NCBI RefSeq assembly: GCF_032118995.1
Contig: NC_092668.1
Coordinates: 4,691,501-4,755,500, forward strand
Direction of reading: 5' to 3'
Length of the DNA: 64,000 nt
From: Asterias amurensis
Lineage: Eukaryota > Echinodermata > Asteroidea > Forcipulatida > Asteriidae
This document shows, in pieces, positions 44,607 through 59,600 of the stretch (positions are counted from its first letter, which is position 1; every line of letters starts with the position of its first letter). A program made the translations under genes and the position numbers. Below the pieces are notes generated by a model that searched no databases, was not told where the DNA came from, and saw only the letters and a program-made list of their open reading frames with translations.

Positions 44607-47600
44607 TCAACCTGGGATGCAGCTACCGGTGGTATTGTCCACTGCGAAGAAGTACATCGACAGGAGCATGAAGTACACGATGCACAACATCGCTCCTGAA
44701 AATTCACAAAATATTCAAATGGAAGTCAGATTGGGGATCTTGTTTTTTTTTTTTAAGAGTTTTTCCTTTAAGGATGCGGGCAGGTAGTTGGAGAACAAAT
44801 CTCTGGTGTTAGATTTTAGTTGGATTTTTATCGAACGGTATCTCTACGAGAGAAAGTTTTACTCATTTAAAAGCACACAGGTCTCTATATATGTACTAAA
44901 TACAACCCTTCTGCCAATGTGCCCCACTACTTGAATGTTGTAAAAACAAACTTGCAGTCTTGATGTGATCTAGAAGGTTAAATTGGACAGGAGGCCATGT
45001 GTGATTTTGTGTTGTGTGGAAACTTTGATGACCAATTAAGCTCAAATGTACACATTTGATATTGTATGCATATGTTGGGATACACCAAATGAGGATACTG
45101 GTCGTTGACAATTACCAAAAAAAGTATACTCTACCCTTAAATATGCACAAGACACTTTTGGTGATTACTCAAAATAATTGTGAGCATAAAAAATTACTTG
45201 GTATTAAAACAAGCAATGAAAAGCTGTTAATACACTTTCGGTAAACAGTATTGTCCAATTCCCACACTTCGTGTATCACAACTTATATATAAAATAACAA
45301 ACCTGTGAAAATTTAGGCTCAATCGGTCATCGGATTCGGGAGAAAATAACGGGAAAACCCACTCTTGTTTCCGCACGTTTCGCCGTGTCATGACATGTGT
45401 TTAAAATAAATCCGTAATTCTCGCTATCGAGAATTGATATTGTTTTAATGTTTTCTCAAAAAGTAAAGCATTTCATGGAATAATATTTCAAGAGAAGTCT
45501 TTCACCATTACCTTCTGTAAACCCTGTAAATTATTTTTAAATCTGTGAACTTTTTTTTTTTTCTGTACCGAACTAGTGTATAATGGCTTTAAGGGGGACA
45601 ACATAAAATCACTGAGGGAAAGAAACAAGATGCCTTAACTTACTAACCTTGGAAGTAGTTACTCTTTCCATCAATGAAGATATAATTCATGATAATTGCA
45701 CTAATTATCACAGACCATATGTGAACATCAGAGAAAATCATGTAGAAATGTAACGGCTGTCGGTAACAAAGAAATAAAAGTCCAATAATCAGATGATGTA
45801 ATTGTAAGATTCCTTAATAATTTTTTTAATTAACAAAATAAAGTTTTGATGTATACATTGCTTTAATCCTATCCTACATGTATCATTGTTAAGTTTACTG
45901 CAGGTGGTTGGTGACAAAAAAATACAATATAAATATATAAGTTACTTTCAATTAGGCCTACTTGCAAATATATTGTTTTAGAAGGCGGTGAAAGAAGGAC
46001 AACCATGGGCAAGTATACTGTTGATGGTTGGTATAATAAGAAATACAATATTTATACAATAAGTTACTTTCAATTAGGCCTACTGTTTTAGAAGACGATG
46101 AAAGAAGGACAACCATGGGCAAGTAAACTGTTGGTGGTTGGTATAATGAGAAATACAATATTGATATAATAAGTTAGTTACAATTAGGCCTACTTGCAAA
46201 TATATTGTTTAAGAAGACTGTGAAAGGACGATATTTGTCAACATCAATGCAAGGCAAGACGGAAACAGTTTAACAAATTCACTGACAAAGGCCTAATGCC
46301 ACTTATAATCATTCATTGCTGTATGAAAACAATAATACATTATAAGGCAATAATGAATTTGATACAAAATACTTAGTAAAGAATCAGTTGTGGGTGATCA
46401 GTCAAATTAAAGTCAACATAGGATTGGTGTAAGAAATTACGATCACAATAAGAACAAAAAACCTAATACAAAAGAATGAAAACTGTTTTCAAATGTTGAA
46501 AAGATAGGGGGTGGCAAGAAAGGGGGACAATGTATAATGAGGAAAATCAACACTGTTTCTTTCAAACTCTCAATCATGTAAGCAACCTTAGGATTTGATT
46601 AACAACATAATGTCTTCATACACAAGAATATAAATGATGTTTTTAAAATGAAAACTGAAACCATCTTTATAAAAACAATATTTGATTTTGAATAGATTGG
46701 GGGGAAGGGGGGTGTGGCAAGAAAGTTGGACAAGGTGATATGAGGAAAATCAAACACACTGTTGCTTTACAAACTCCCAAGTCAGTAAGTAACTCAGGTT
46801 TGGGTAAATATAATCAAATCAAGAACAAAATGACCTCATACACAAGAATACAAATGATGATTTTAAAATGTTTACAAAAACAATCTGTCTGTGTAGATCG
46901 TTAGAGAGAAAACAGAGCTGTACTTACATAAATAGCGTCAGCTAATATCAGTATAGGAACCTGTAGAAGGGTGACTTGGACAGCCACTGAGCTCCCAATC
47001 TCAATGCTTCAAAGAATAAACAAAACATTATTGCTTTAAGTACCAACATTTTAGGTTCTTTCTAAACAATAAATTCAATGCTTTTCAATTAAATTTATTT
47101 AAATTAAAATCATTTGGCTTGAATGACTTCTTTACAAACCTGAGATTGACGTTATTCTTCAAGGCAAACTGAACGCCGTTTACCATCTCTGGGATGTCGG
47201 GTACGATGGCAAGAATTGTGACACCAAAGAAAATCTGTGAAAAGACAGATGAACTGTGTTGATTATATGATTCTTTATATGTTTTACCCTGCACTCATTG
47301 CTTTCCCTAAGAGTTTTGTGGGAAGAAAATCTAACAAAAATATTCTTTATCACTGATGCAGTTATACATCAACTAAATGAATTGGGTACCTTTTCTAACA
47401 CAAAACACAACAGATTTACATGAAACTTACACAGTTTGAAGATAATGATAATACAAAGCTTCCCTTAATAAATTAGTTTCTGAGGTGCTGTAGTGTTGGA
47501 GAAATAAGTAAAACAATGTCATGAAAATACATTTTTAAAAGCTAAAATAATTTTTCGTCTCATGATAAGTGAGACGAAAATTATTTTCACAACATTGTTT

Positions 47601-50600
47601 TACTCATTTCTCAAAAACTACAGCTCCTCAGCAACTAATATTTTCAGGGAAGCTTTATACTATCATTATCTTCAAACTGTGTAAGTTTAGTGTAAATCTG
47701 TAGACACTGTGTTTTTCGTTCTACAAAAAGTACATAGACCCTTTAAGTTAATGATTCAGGAAATGTCTAAACATTTTTAGGCTTGCCAAAGACACCAACT
47801 GCATAGGAGGAATGAGTGAGTTTCCAACATTTAGAACTTACATGTGGAAGGTTGAGACTAATAAGGACTGGTTGGATGTTTTGAACTACGACCTCAGCAC
47901 ACAGTGACATCATCACGACCGCAAATAGTAGGATGACGGCGCTTTTTATACAACCCCAATGCATCGTGGCATGCTCCTGAGAGCTCGCTACAAATAAAAT
48001 TTCAACAACAAAACAATGTTCTATCTAGTTTTTCTTTCAAAGCAAAAGCAAATACTGCAGTAAAACTTTCAATGACACAGATTTTAAGCATTTGATTATA
48101 ATTCACACTGAATTGTTTCCAATGATTCATGCACAAATTTGAGGCAACATTAACACATTTCACAAGTTATAAAACACAGAAAAAGTGGAAAAGAATACAG
48201 TCTGATATCAGATGAAAACACAAAAATGCAATACAAGTTTTCTAATAATAATATAATAATAAATAATAAAGAATATTTATAGGGCGCCAAAATCCACCAA
48301 AATGAGGTGCTCAAGGCGCACAGGAGGGGGAAAATAAGACAGGAAACAGCAAGGAAAATAAGACAAATAGACCAGTTACATATAGGCGAGATTGAACAAA
48401 GTGGTTTAAATCAAATAAATATAAATACAAATACACTTAAAAAGTATTTTTGTTTTATGCAAGTTCACCGGCCAAAATAAGGCTAAAAGCCACTCCAGGT
48501 AAAGGGCTACAAAGAAGAAAACATAGACATGCAGAAACTCAGTGGAGCTGAAGGTAGGAACTGATATTCCTCTTAAAAGATGGCAGATCATAGGATGAAG
48601 GGAAACAAGCACCAGGCAAGGAGTTACAAAGAGAAGCAGTAGGAGGGAAAAAGCTACTGGAGTAGCTCTTTGTTCTACATCTCGGCACAACCACAGTATA
48701 AGGGTGAAAACAAGCAGAAAGCAAAGACAAATTTTATAATGAAGAGAAAATACAGATGCAATTTCTTCAAAAACTTTTCTGTTAAGCAATTAGTCATCAG
48801 CAATAAACACTGTTTAAAAGAGAAAGAACAGTTATAAAACAATGTGTACAAAAAGTGAACAGCATTAAATAGAAAAATAATCAACTGTCATTTATTAATA
48901 TATTCAAAAGCAAAAACAGTCAAATACACCAAAAAAATCACTAATATAAATTTAAGTCTTCTTATTAAACTCCATCTGAGAAATCATGTTATTGTTCAAT
49001 CGTTCCATAAATTCGCACGAATGGTGCGATGGGTACCTTTAAACACTATCACGCCATTTGTGAGAAATAACGGAGCGCTGATAAAGCGCAATAGAACAAG
49101 GCCAAAGGTGGAGGTTAAGTCACATATTGCTGTCCATGAACGCACCATTCGTGGTTACAAATTATAAAACAATGTGTACAAAGAGTAAACTGCATAATAA
49201 GGAAAAATTACCAACTTTCAATTATTTCTACAACTCAACAGCAAAAACAGTCAACTGCATAAAACAGGCATGATATTTGGTCCTTGGGAAAAAAGTAGGA
49301 ATATAAAAATATAGGAGGAATATAGAAATATGAAAGTAGAAGTAGAAGTAATACACAATTCAGGCTATTTCATCACATTTTTAAACAAAATTCCCAAGAG
49401 CCAACAAATCAGACTTAAGTAGGAAGAACATCATGATAAAAATAAATACCATTTACAAAACATCAATAAAATAAATTTCTTGCCTGGTAAGTGGAGTTGT
49501 TCTTGAATGATGTGAGAATGAGTCTTCAAGGTGAAGATGAGACCAACGACATACGCCAAGAGCTGGAAAACTGCACAGATGTACACAAGAGGACGCACTT
49601 TGGAGGTGTAGAAACTAGAGTCTGGATCAAACTGGATTAGCGGAAGAACAAAATTCTCGTCAAGACGAGTAACATATTGAGTTCTTATACAGTGATTTAT
49701 CACACTCGATTGGTGTCTCAAAGCGCTCAGTATTTTTTTCATGCAAGGTATGCAGAGCTATGTTTACAAGATCTTTTCCTTCACACAGCACCTTGTAATG
49801 GTTTACAAGGTGCTGTGGCGCAATATAAAGCCAATCAATCCAGGAACACCAGGGCAAACACCTTCGTTTCAGATAAGTGCACTGGGTTCTTTTACCTGCA
49901 TTATTACACAGCACACAGGACATACAGCTACATGTACATTCAAGTAAATACACTGTTCTGAAACCTTGTGACCACATCGGCTAGTTGAGAGCCAACACTC
50001 CTCCTACACATGGTTGTACCAGCAAGTTTACTAGTTCTTGAAAAAGATTCAATATTTTTGTGAATTTCCTAAAATTTCATTTTTGCTTTTACTTTTTTAA
50101 TGAAATTGATCTAAATAAAATGTTTTTATGGAACAACTATTCTGTATTCTAAAAACTATACTCAATTTAATTTCTTTTGATATTTTACTGAACTTCCGAA
50201 AATTTTGCTGTTATTTTTTTTAATGAAATTGAAAACTGAAACACCTTTATTGTACAGGTTGTGGTGGCTTACCGTTTGACTGCATTCACTGCATTGGAGA
50301 TCATTCCCAGTCGTCATGTTCTGGGTGCAGTTCTAAAATAAAATTAAAAAAATCAGACCTCAAAATAAATTCGATTGCAAGAGCATTTCCTGCCATCTCC
50401 CGAGGGCAAACAATGAAAAAGTGCATGCTTGTACACACCGAACACAGCCTCTTTTCCAATGAAAGGTCTTCATTGGTATCAATGCGAGGGCGCTGTTTAA
50501 TCTAGTGACATCACTCCACACTAAATTTAATGGAAACGGACAAGATTGGAATGCCTGACCAAGCAGCTTTTATTCGGCCCTACAGCCCTCAGTCCTAAAA

Positions 50601-53600
50601 CCTTCCTTTTGGCAAAGAGAGTATAGAAGGATTTGGGAAGGTTTAAGTCGATCAGAGCTGTGTATTAAGAGAGCTGCGACAAGTTGTGATCCAAAGCCAT
50701 TTTGCGTCAACGAAAATCATGCTGTGAATACAGGGGGCTAGACTAGTCTGCCCATTGGGTTGTGCTCATAGAGCTTTATATATTGACTAGAGCGCTAACA
50801 TCCCGTTATACACGCACTAAGGTTTTGAAGCCGTGTGGGCGCATCCATGTTTATGTACAAATCAATACAAAAGCTTTTTGTACGGCAATTGTACGGCTAT
50901 TTGCATGATAGTGCGTTTGTTCTTTTTTTATGTGTCATCAAAGCAAAAAATGCAGCAAATGTGAACGCACAATCTGCTGCTCAGCATCACAAACATGACG
51001 CACTGAGTGTCATGTATGTCATGTTTAAAAGGCGCGTATATTTTTTTAAGTGCGCCAATCAAGTCGAACTTACGGTGTTCGTAGCGCGGACCTACGCGAT
51101 TGGGCAGTCGCGTACGTAAGTGCACATAACGAATATTAAAAAAAAAACGCTGCAATGTGTGTTTTCTTAAAATTAAAATCGTTCCGAATTCACGCAACAC
51201 ATCAAACATGTCTGCGCCTAGGGTGGCTTCAAAACGCAGAGCAAGTTAGCGCTCTAGTCAATATATATAGCTCTATGGTTGTGCTGCATTTGGACTGAAA
51301 AAGGTGCCAGCAACCACGTGACCAAAGAATACTGGTCCCTCCATATCGCAAATCTCTCAAGACACGGCTCTGATTCAGAGGTCAAAGGGTCCTTGCCCTC
51401 CAAATACACATTAGACTTGCACAGTCTCTCCAGCAGTTACACCTACCTGGCAGACAAAGAGGCCATAGACAGTGTTGAAGACAGACGGGGAGAACATCCC
51501 AACAATAGAGATGAAGAGTAGAGTAGAACTGACGGCAGCAGACTTCAGATTGAACTTCTGCACACTGTGCTTGATACCACCCACAACCATGCTAAGTCCC
51601 TAAATCACAGTAAGCAGAAATCATTATCACAATCTGTGCATCACATTAGCCCGGATTTATATTTAGTTTCTTTTATTTCATTCCTCAAGTAGATTAAAAA
51701 GACATTAATGCACACTGGTAAAAACCTTAAAAGATAAAGCAAAGAGCAATTAAAATACAGAGGAAGGAAAGAGAAAAAGATAGAGATCGAAGGACTACCT
51801 AAAAGAAACTCTGGCAAGAGTTGGTTCAGCTCTCCAGCTGGTTCTAAAGAAAACATAATAAATTGAGCTATAAAAATATGTAAATATACAAACAGCAATA
51901 ACTTGTTTTATAAAAGCGCATAAAAATACACATACAAGAAAAGTTAAAACGTAAATAATTATAACAGTAGTGAAAAAATAACACAGCGAGTCCATAAATC
52001 CTGTAAGCATAAAACATTGCTTACCAGAAACAGGTTACCAGCCAACGTTCCATAAAATTTACAATGTTGCAACTGGTGCCCAACCTTTATTTAAATACTG
52101 TCAGGCGTCACACAAACAGTACAATCAAAGAAATAACACAAGCCTGTGGATAACCAAAAAGCAAAAATAATCATTATCTAAAGGCGATCCAGACAAAGAC
52201 ACCCTACAAAGGTATATACAAAACCACAAGAGAAAACACAACATAAAAAGTTAAAATAACAATTAAAATCCAGAAATTCAAGAATATTGCACAAAATCCG
52301 CTTGACCAAGGTCCTCAAATGAACCATAACAGAAGAATTAGACAAATGATAGTAAACTAATAAGGTAGAATATATGTTTTTCACCCTTAAAAATGGTCAA
52401 ATAAATTACTGGAACAAAAACAAAAAAACTTACCGGAATAAAAAGCATGGTGACCAGGAGTGTTCCGACCAACGCTGACTTGACCAGAGTATTGTAACAG
52501 ATCTTGGTGTCATCTTTCATCTTGACTAGCATGGAGACGTAAAGAATCAGCTCAACAATAGATCCAAACGTTGCGTTCAGAACGGCACCGACTGCATTGG
52601 AACTCTGGGCCGATATGCTGTGGAGAAGTCACAAGAGAAAAAATACCAGGGCCAAATTTCATCGAGTTGTTAAAGCCATTGGACACTTTCGGAACAGAAC
52701 AAAAATTAAAAGTCCACAGATTTACAAATAACTAACAGGGTAATGGTGAAAGATTTCTCTTGAAATATTATTTCATGAAATGCTTTACTTTTTGAGAAAA
52801 CATTAAAACAATATCAATTCTTGATATCAATTTACGGATTTATTTTTAACACATGTCATGACACGGCGAAACGTGCGGAAACAAGGGTGGGTTTTTCCGT
52901 TATTTTCTCCCAACTCTGATGACTGATTTAGCCTAAATTTTCACAGGTTTGTTATTTTATATATAAGTTGTGATACACGAAGTGTGGGCCTTGGACAATA
53001 CTGTTTACCGAAAGTGTCCCATGGGTTTAAGCAGAAAATACTGCTTAGCAAACATGTCTTTGCCGAGCAAAAAGAAACACCAGAGCTTGAGTCCAGCGCT
53101 CTTAAACCGCTCAGCCACAACACACCATGAATAAAACCAATATAAGACAGGATTTCAAACAGATGGCTTAAAGTTGGCAAAGAAAAGTCAGCAGGGGACA
53201 ATTGAAATTTAACAAAATTATGAACCCTAAAAAGTTTTAGACACATAACTCTTACCTTGTTATTCCCATTCCAATGTAGTAAGCAAGAGGAATGATAGCA
53301 AGAAGTCCCATGACAAACTTCTAAATAATCAAGAAAAAAGTGAAATAAAATATGGATTATTGTAACAGTAACATTTATTTCAATGCTGTCATACAATACA
53401 CAAATACAATACATTTATGTCGAAATTACAAAAGCAATATAGTATGAGGTATGATATATTAGGTACACAACGGTTCAATAATAATAAGCAGCAATTTAAA
53501 GACAACATTTAGGTATCATAAGCTTAAGCGAGATGCTTTTGTTCCCTAACATATGGACAGACATACATTTAGCTTAAAGGCAGTGGACACTATTGGTAAT

Positions 53601-56600
53601 TGTCAATGACCAGTCTTCTCACTTGGTGTATCTCAACATATATGCATAAAATAACAAACCTGTGAAAATTTCAGCTCAATCGGTCGTCGAAGTTGCGAGT
53701 AAACAATGAAAGAAAAAACACCCTTGTCACACGGAGTTGTGTGCTTTCAGATGCTTGATTTCGAGACCTCAAGTTCTAAATCTGAGGTCTCAAAATCAAT
53801 TCGTGGAAAATTACTTCTTTCTCGAAAACTACTCAAATTCAGAGGGAGCCGTTTCTCACAATGCTTTATACCATCAACCTCTCCCCATGCATTACTTGTC
53901 ACCAAGTAAGCTTGGGCGATATCACGATATTATCGAATATCGCGATATTAATTTGGAAATGATTTCGATATCGGATGGATTTGGTTTTAATCGAAATATT
54001 GATATATCGCGATAATCGCGATAATCGCAATAATCGCGATATATCGCAATATCGATTAAATATCGCGATGTATTTGCTAGCTGAGACATCTTGCACCCCA
54101 TAGGTTTGGAGTAAAACCAGAAGAATAGGTCATTAGAACACCTCTCTTAAGCTATGACTGTCTCTTCTACAAGTTTGAGTTTGAAGACTGATGATGTCAA
54201 ATTTCATTAATCGCGATTATATCGAATATCGCGATATATTGTCGGCGATATATCGTGAATAAAATAAATCGATATCGCCCAAGCTTATCACCAAGTAAGG
54301 TTTTATGCTAATAATTATTTTGAGTAATTACCAATAGTGTCCACTGCCTTCAATACAACCAAGGTCATGAAGGTACGGTAACAGTGAAAGAGCTTGTAGA
54401 CTAATGAATTGAAAACAACTACCAGTGAACTAGGAACTTGTGTCTTTAAACAAGACAGTTCACCATAATTGTTTCTCTCCACCCAGGGGTATAAATGGGT
54501 ACAGGGGTGGGTAGAAGTTGATATTCTGATATTGTGTTTGAAAAAGCCTTTGGAGCGCCACGGCAGCTAGGGGCTGGTTACTCCCCATGAGCTGAGAAAG
54601 ATTAAAGGAATGTTATTGGCCCTAGACCGGGGCACTAAAGTGAAGTGCATCGTTAGGTTATTGTAAAATGCGCTATAAACATGATAAAGGAACCAGTTAT
54701 TATTTTTTGTTATTACTCAAGTCCTAATGGCTAGTCAGTGAAATGTACAAGGCAAAATCCTGCATTAAATAGATTGTTCCTTTTTGTTATGCCGAAAGAA
54801 ATCCAGAACTGGGTCAAACAAAAATAACATCCTTTTAATCAAAGAAATATTTGTAAAACTTACAACGATGGGCTGAGTCACTTTATTATCTTCATCTGCA
54901 TAGCCAAGAACAATTGTCACTGCAACAAAAATCAGCAAATCTGTGCAAAAAGCTTAAGAATAAATCTTGACTCCTGTGTTATTTACACTAAATCAGTTGA
55001 TTTTTAAATCATTTTAGTTTAAAGCCATTGGACCCTTTCGGTTCAGAAAACAATTAAAAAGTTCACAGATTTAAAAATAATTTACAGGGTTTACAGAAGG
55101 TAATGGTGAAAGACTTCTCTTGAAATACATGTATTAGTCCATGAAATGCTTTACTTTTTGAGAAAACGGTAAAACAATATAAATTCTCGTTAGTGAGAAT
55201 TACGGATTTGTTATAAATACATGTCATGACACGGCGAAACGCGCGAAAACAGGAGTGGGTTTTCCGTTATTTTCTCCCGACTCCGATATCCGATTGAGCC
55301 TAAATTTCCACAGGATTGTAATTTTATATATAAGTTGTGATACACGAAGTGTGGGACTTGGACAATACTGTTTACCGAAAGTGTATAATGGCTTTAAGAA
55401 TTCAAAAGCAAAAGCGGGATAGTTTTGGTCCAAGACCGGTAAAAGGATACTGACGAGGATAACGTTCATCCCATCAACGGTGTATTTATAATAATAGAGG
55501 TTCACACTTTGATAGGAGCACATGATGACTTCAAAGGAATGGGTGTGGTCATCGCTCTGAAAAAGATGGACAGTGTTAAAAGATGAGGTTTAAAAAATAA
55601 GGGTTTAAAGGCAGTCTGGACACTATTGGTAATTACTCAAAATAATTACTATCATAAAACCTTTCTTGATCACGAGTAATGTGGAGAGGTTGATGGTATA
55701 AAACATTGTGAGAAACAGCTCCCTCTGCTAGTTTTGGAGAAAGAAGTAATTTCCCACAAACTTGATTTTGAGACCTCAGATTTAGAATTTGGGGTCTCAA
55801 AATCAAGCATCTGAAAGCACACAACTTTGTGTGACCATGGTGTGACAGGGGTGTTTTTTTTCTTTCATTATTATCTCGCAACTTCGGCGATCGATTGAGC
55901 TCAAATTTTCACAGGTTTGTTATTTTATGCATATGTTGAGATACATCAACTGTGAAGACTAATCTTTAACAATTACCAATAGTGTCTAGTGTCTTTAAAC
56001 AATACATAGATGCATATTAAGTTGACAAAATGCCTTTACACAGTACAGACTAATGCCAAGACTAAGGTGGTATCCAACATTTGGCGACTACCGATATGGC
56101 TATACGACTGTGTATTTTAGTGCCCAAGGGCGCTGCAATCCAGCAACACTCGGTAGATGTAGCCATTTCGCATGGAAAGAGTTAACAAAGTTCAAATCAA
56201 AGTCAATGAACAGAATTATGACAACATATACAGATCTGTCTTAACTGAAAACATCAAATAGTTTGACGACTACAGATATGGCTATACGACTGTGTATTTT
56301 AATGCCCGCGGGCGCTGCAATCCAGCAACACTCAATAGATGTAGCCATTTCGCATGGAAAGAGTTAATAAAGTTCAAATCAAAGTCAATGAACAGAATTA
56401 TGACAACATATACAGATCTGTCTTAACTGAAAACATCAAATAGTTAAGAAATTTCGAGTGTTGTAATAAAGGGCTTTCTTACAAAAAAAGGGCTAGAGAA
56501 ATTACAAAATATTTTAAGAATGCACAAAGTTGACAAGCCACTTACCTTGAAGGTGCTCGTCTTGTTAATTCTTAGCCTCTCTGGTGGTAGGAGGAGAACT

Positions 56601-59600
56601 TTCCTCACAGCGATCATGTTCAGCTGCAAAATAAGATGAACATTTACCAGTTTGGGTTCGAACAAAGACAAATTGACTGACAACTGAAGGGGAACTTGAA
56701 TCAAAGATCTCTGAATTATCGTACCGACACTCTACCAACTAAGCTAGATCCTGTTGTATGTTGGCAGTTTACGTATTGTTCAATTAGTCTGGAGGTGCCA
56801 GTCAAGTTCCCTTGTGGTTTATTACCTAACCAAATATAACCAGGTGACAAATACGTTATCTTGAAGATGCAATTACCTTTGAGATTGGGATGAAGATGAC
56901 AGCCAACCAAGTTAAGACGATCACCAAGGAATGAGCAAGAATGAGCAAGGGGCATCCTAAGATGAGCCAAACGTAAGTTGACGGTCGCTTCTAGGGTAAG
57001 CATTAAGAAAATAAAAAAAACAGAACATCCGCTATAATATCTTCATCTGCACCAAAGCATTTCATTTGAGATTAGTTGTAATAATTATAAAAATAAAAAC
57101 ATTTGTAAAGCGCCATCTAATTAACAAACATATTCCACAGCACTGGAAATAAAAAGTCACATTAAAATAAAAGAGATGAATTTTTGGGGTTGAACAAAGA
57201 ATTGACTAGAGTGGGATTCGAACCAACGACCTCTGGAATCAAAGCATACTGGTGATGTATCTAAGAGCACATTAAACAGAGATTTACACACTAACAATAA
57301 AACCAGGTGATAAATAGGCCTATAAAGTTAGTCATAATAACACAAAAACCTGAAAATTTCTAGTGCGTCATTGAGGTTGGTTGACAAAATTAACATGGGT
57401 TACATTTCCACATGTCCAGACTTGTTCAATTTCCAGACACCTCTTTTTCTCTGCTAATTCTTTTATACCAATTTCCACAGCTGTAAAGACCAGTCTTCTC
57501 ACATGGTGTATCTCAACACATTCATAAAGTAACAAAATGGTGAAAATTTGAACTCAATTTTTCGTCAAAGTTGCGAGAGATTAATAATGGAAGAAATAAA
57601 CACCCATGCGCACAAGTTGTCATGGTTTTGTGCTTTTAGATGCTTGAATTTGAGATCTCAGCTGAGGTCTCGAATTCAATTCAAATATTTTAGTGAGAAA
57701 TTACTTCTTTCTCAAAAACTACGTTACTTCAGAGGAAACCGTTTCTCACAGCGTTTTTTTTATTATCAACAGCTTTCCGTTGCTTGTTACCAAGTAAGTT
57801 TTTATGCAAACAATTATTTTGAGTAATTACTACCAATAGTGTCCAGTCGTCGATTTCACAAAGAGTTAGCACTCATCTTATCTCGAGTTAGGACGAGTAA
57901 CTCGTCTTAACTTAGGATTAATCTTAAGGTCTGCATGCTACAGTGCAGGGTTGGGACTCGTCTTAAGTACTAAGATTAGTCTTAAATTAGGAAGAGTTTT
58001 GTGAAATCAACGGCTGTACCTTTAAAGGGGATTATCTTTATAAATCATAGCAGTGCATGAACTCTAACCCAGTTGCATGCATGCACACTGATCAACACAT
58101 CACAAAGGGATTGTCATTTTTCTATAGTGATCAGGTGATGTGTCGGCCAGCCTGCATGAGTAACTGGGTGACAGTTCATGATATCATGTACACAGTCGCA
58201 AGCCACAAGCCTGGGCCAACTTTCACAAAGCTGAATGTCAGCACAAAATACTGCTTGACAAAATTAATTTGCTCAGTAAAAAAATTAGTGGGGCACCAGT
58301 CACAACAATCTTTTGGCTGCGAAACCTGTGTCTGCTAAGCAAAACTATTCTGTGCTTAGCAAATTGTTCAGCTTACAGGCTTTATGAAATTGGGAAATAT
58401 GCTCAAGACAACAAACCGACTACCAATCCCTCACAAATTGAGTTCCATCAGTTCAGTATGTATGTTCTATGTATTAGCCAGAGGGGTGTCTTTTTGGATA
58501 CCCTGTTTTAAATTTGTACAACCAGGGCCCAATTTCATGGCTCTGCTTACCGTAAGCACAGAATCGACGCTTACGGAAGCAGGGAATTCTGTGCTTGCGG
58601 CAAGCGTATTTCACAGGTTAGCGGCGAAACTTGGCTTCTGCGCGTGCGTACTCAACACACCGAGCACTCTACGCTTACAAGGCTAGCGCAGAAATTCGGC
58701 GTTTGCACGTAAGCGGGGATTCATGATTGTAAGCGCAGAATTCGGCGGTACATGTAAGCAGAGCCATGAAATTGGGCCCTGTTTTCTGCCAAGTATGTTA
58801 ATGTATATTACATGTATGAGGAAACAATCACTAAAATAAATGGTGCAGGAAATGGTTAATAATAATAATTAATATTGTAATCAGTCAACGATTTCGCCAA
58901 GCAAATTGCATAGCAAATTATTCTGACTGAAATTTTTTTGTACACAATAAAACAAAATGCTAATATTTACTAGCAAATGATAACTTTTGAGTCACAACTC
59001 GTACATTTTGCGTGGCATTTTGCAATGCTATGCGAGGAATATCATTCACTGGTTATCACTAAGTGAGGTATGCCAAAAACACTTTGGATATTACTGTCTG
59101 ATAATAGCCCACTATTCAGTTTTTGGTTAGTCTATCAGCAAGTGAAAAGAATCTTTGCACTTTGAACTGAAATGGTATCCTTTTGAAAAGTGGGTTCTGA
59201 GGCCAAGTTCTGAGTCAAAAGGCGGTATAGATAGATAAGAGCATCACAAAACAATGACCTTTGAACCCCTCTTTAAAGTCACTCGACACATTTGGTGATT
59301 ACTCAAAATATATTTAGCATAAAACCTACTGGGTAATAAGCAACAGAGAGCTGTTACAAGTATAAATGTTGTGAGAAATGACTCCCTCTGAAGTAATGCA
59401 GTTTTTGAGAAAGAGGTAAATTCTCAGTAAAAAAAATGAATCTGAGAATAGACTTCAGGACTGAAGCCCTTTTATTAGGCATCAAAAAGCTAAGCAATTT
59501 GTGCAACAATGGTGTTTTTCTTTCATTATGTTCTTGCAACTTCGATTACCAATTGAGTCCAAATTTTCAAAGATTTTTTTATTTTAAATGCATATGTTGG

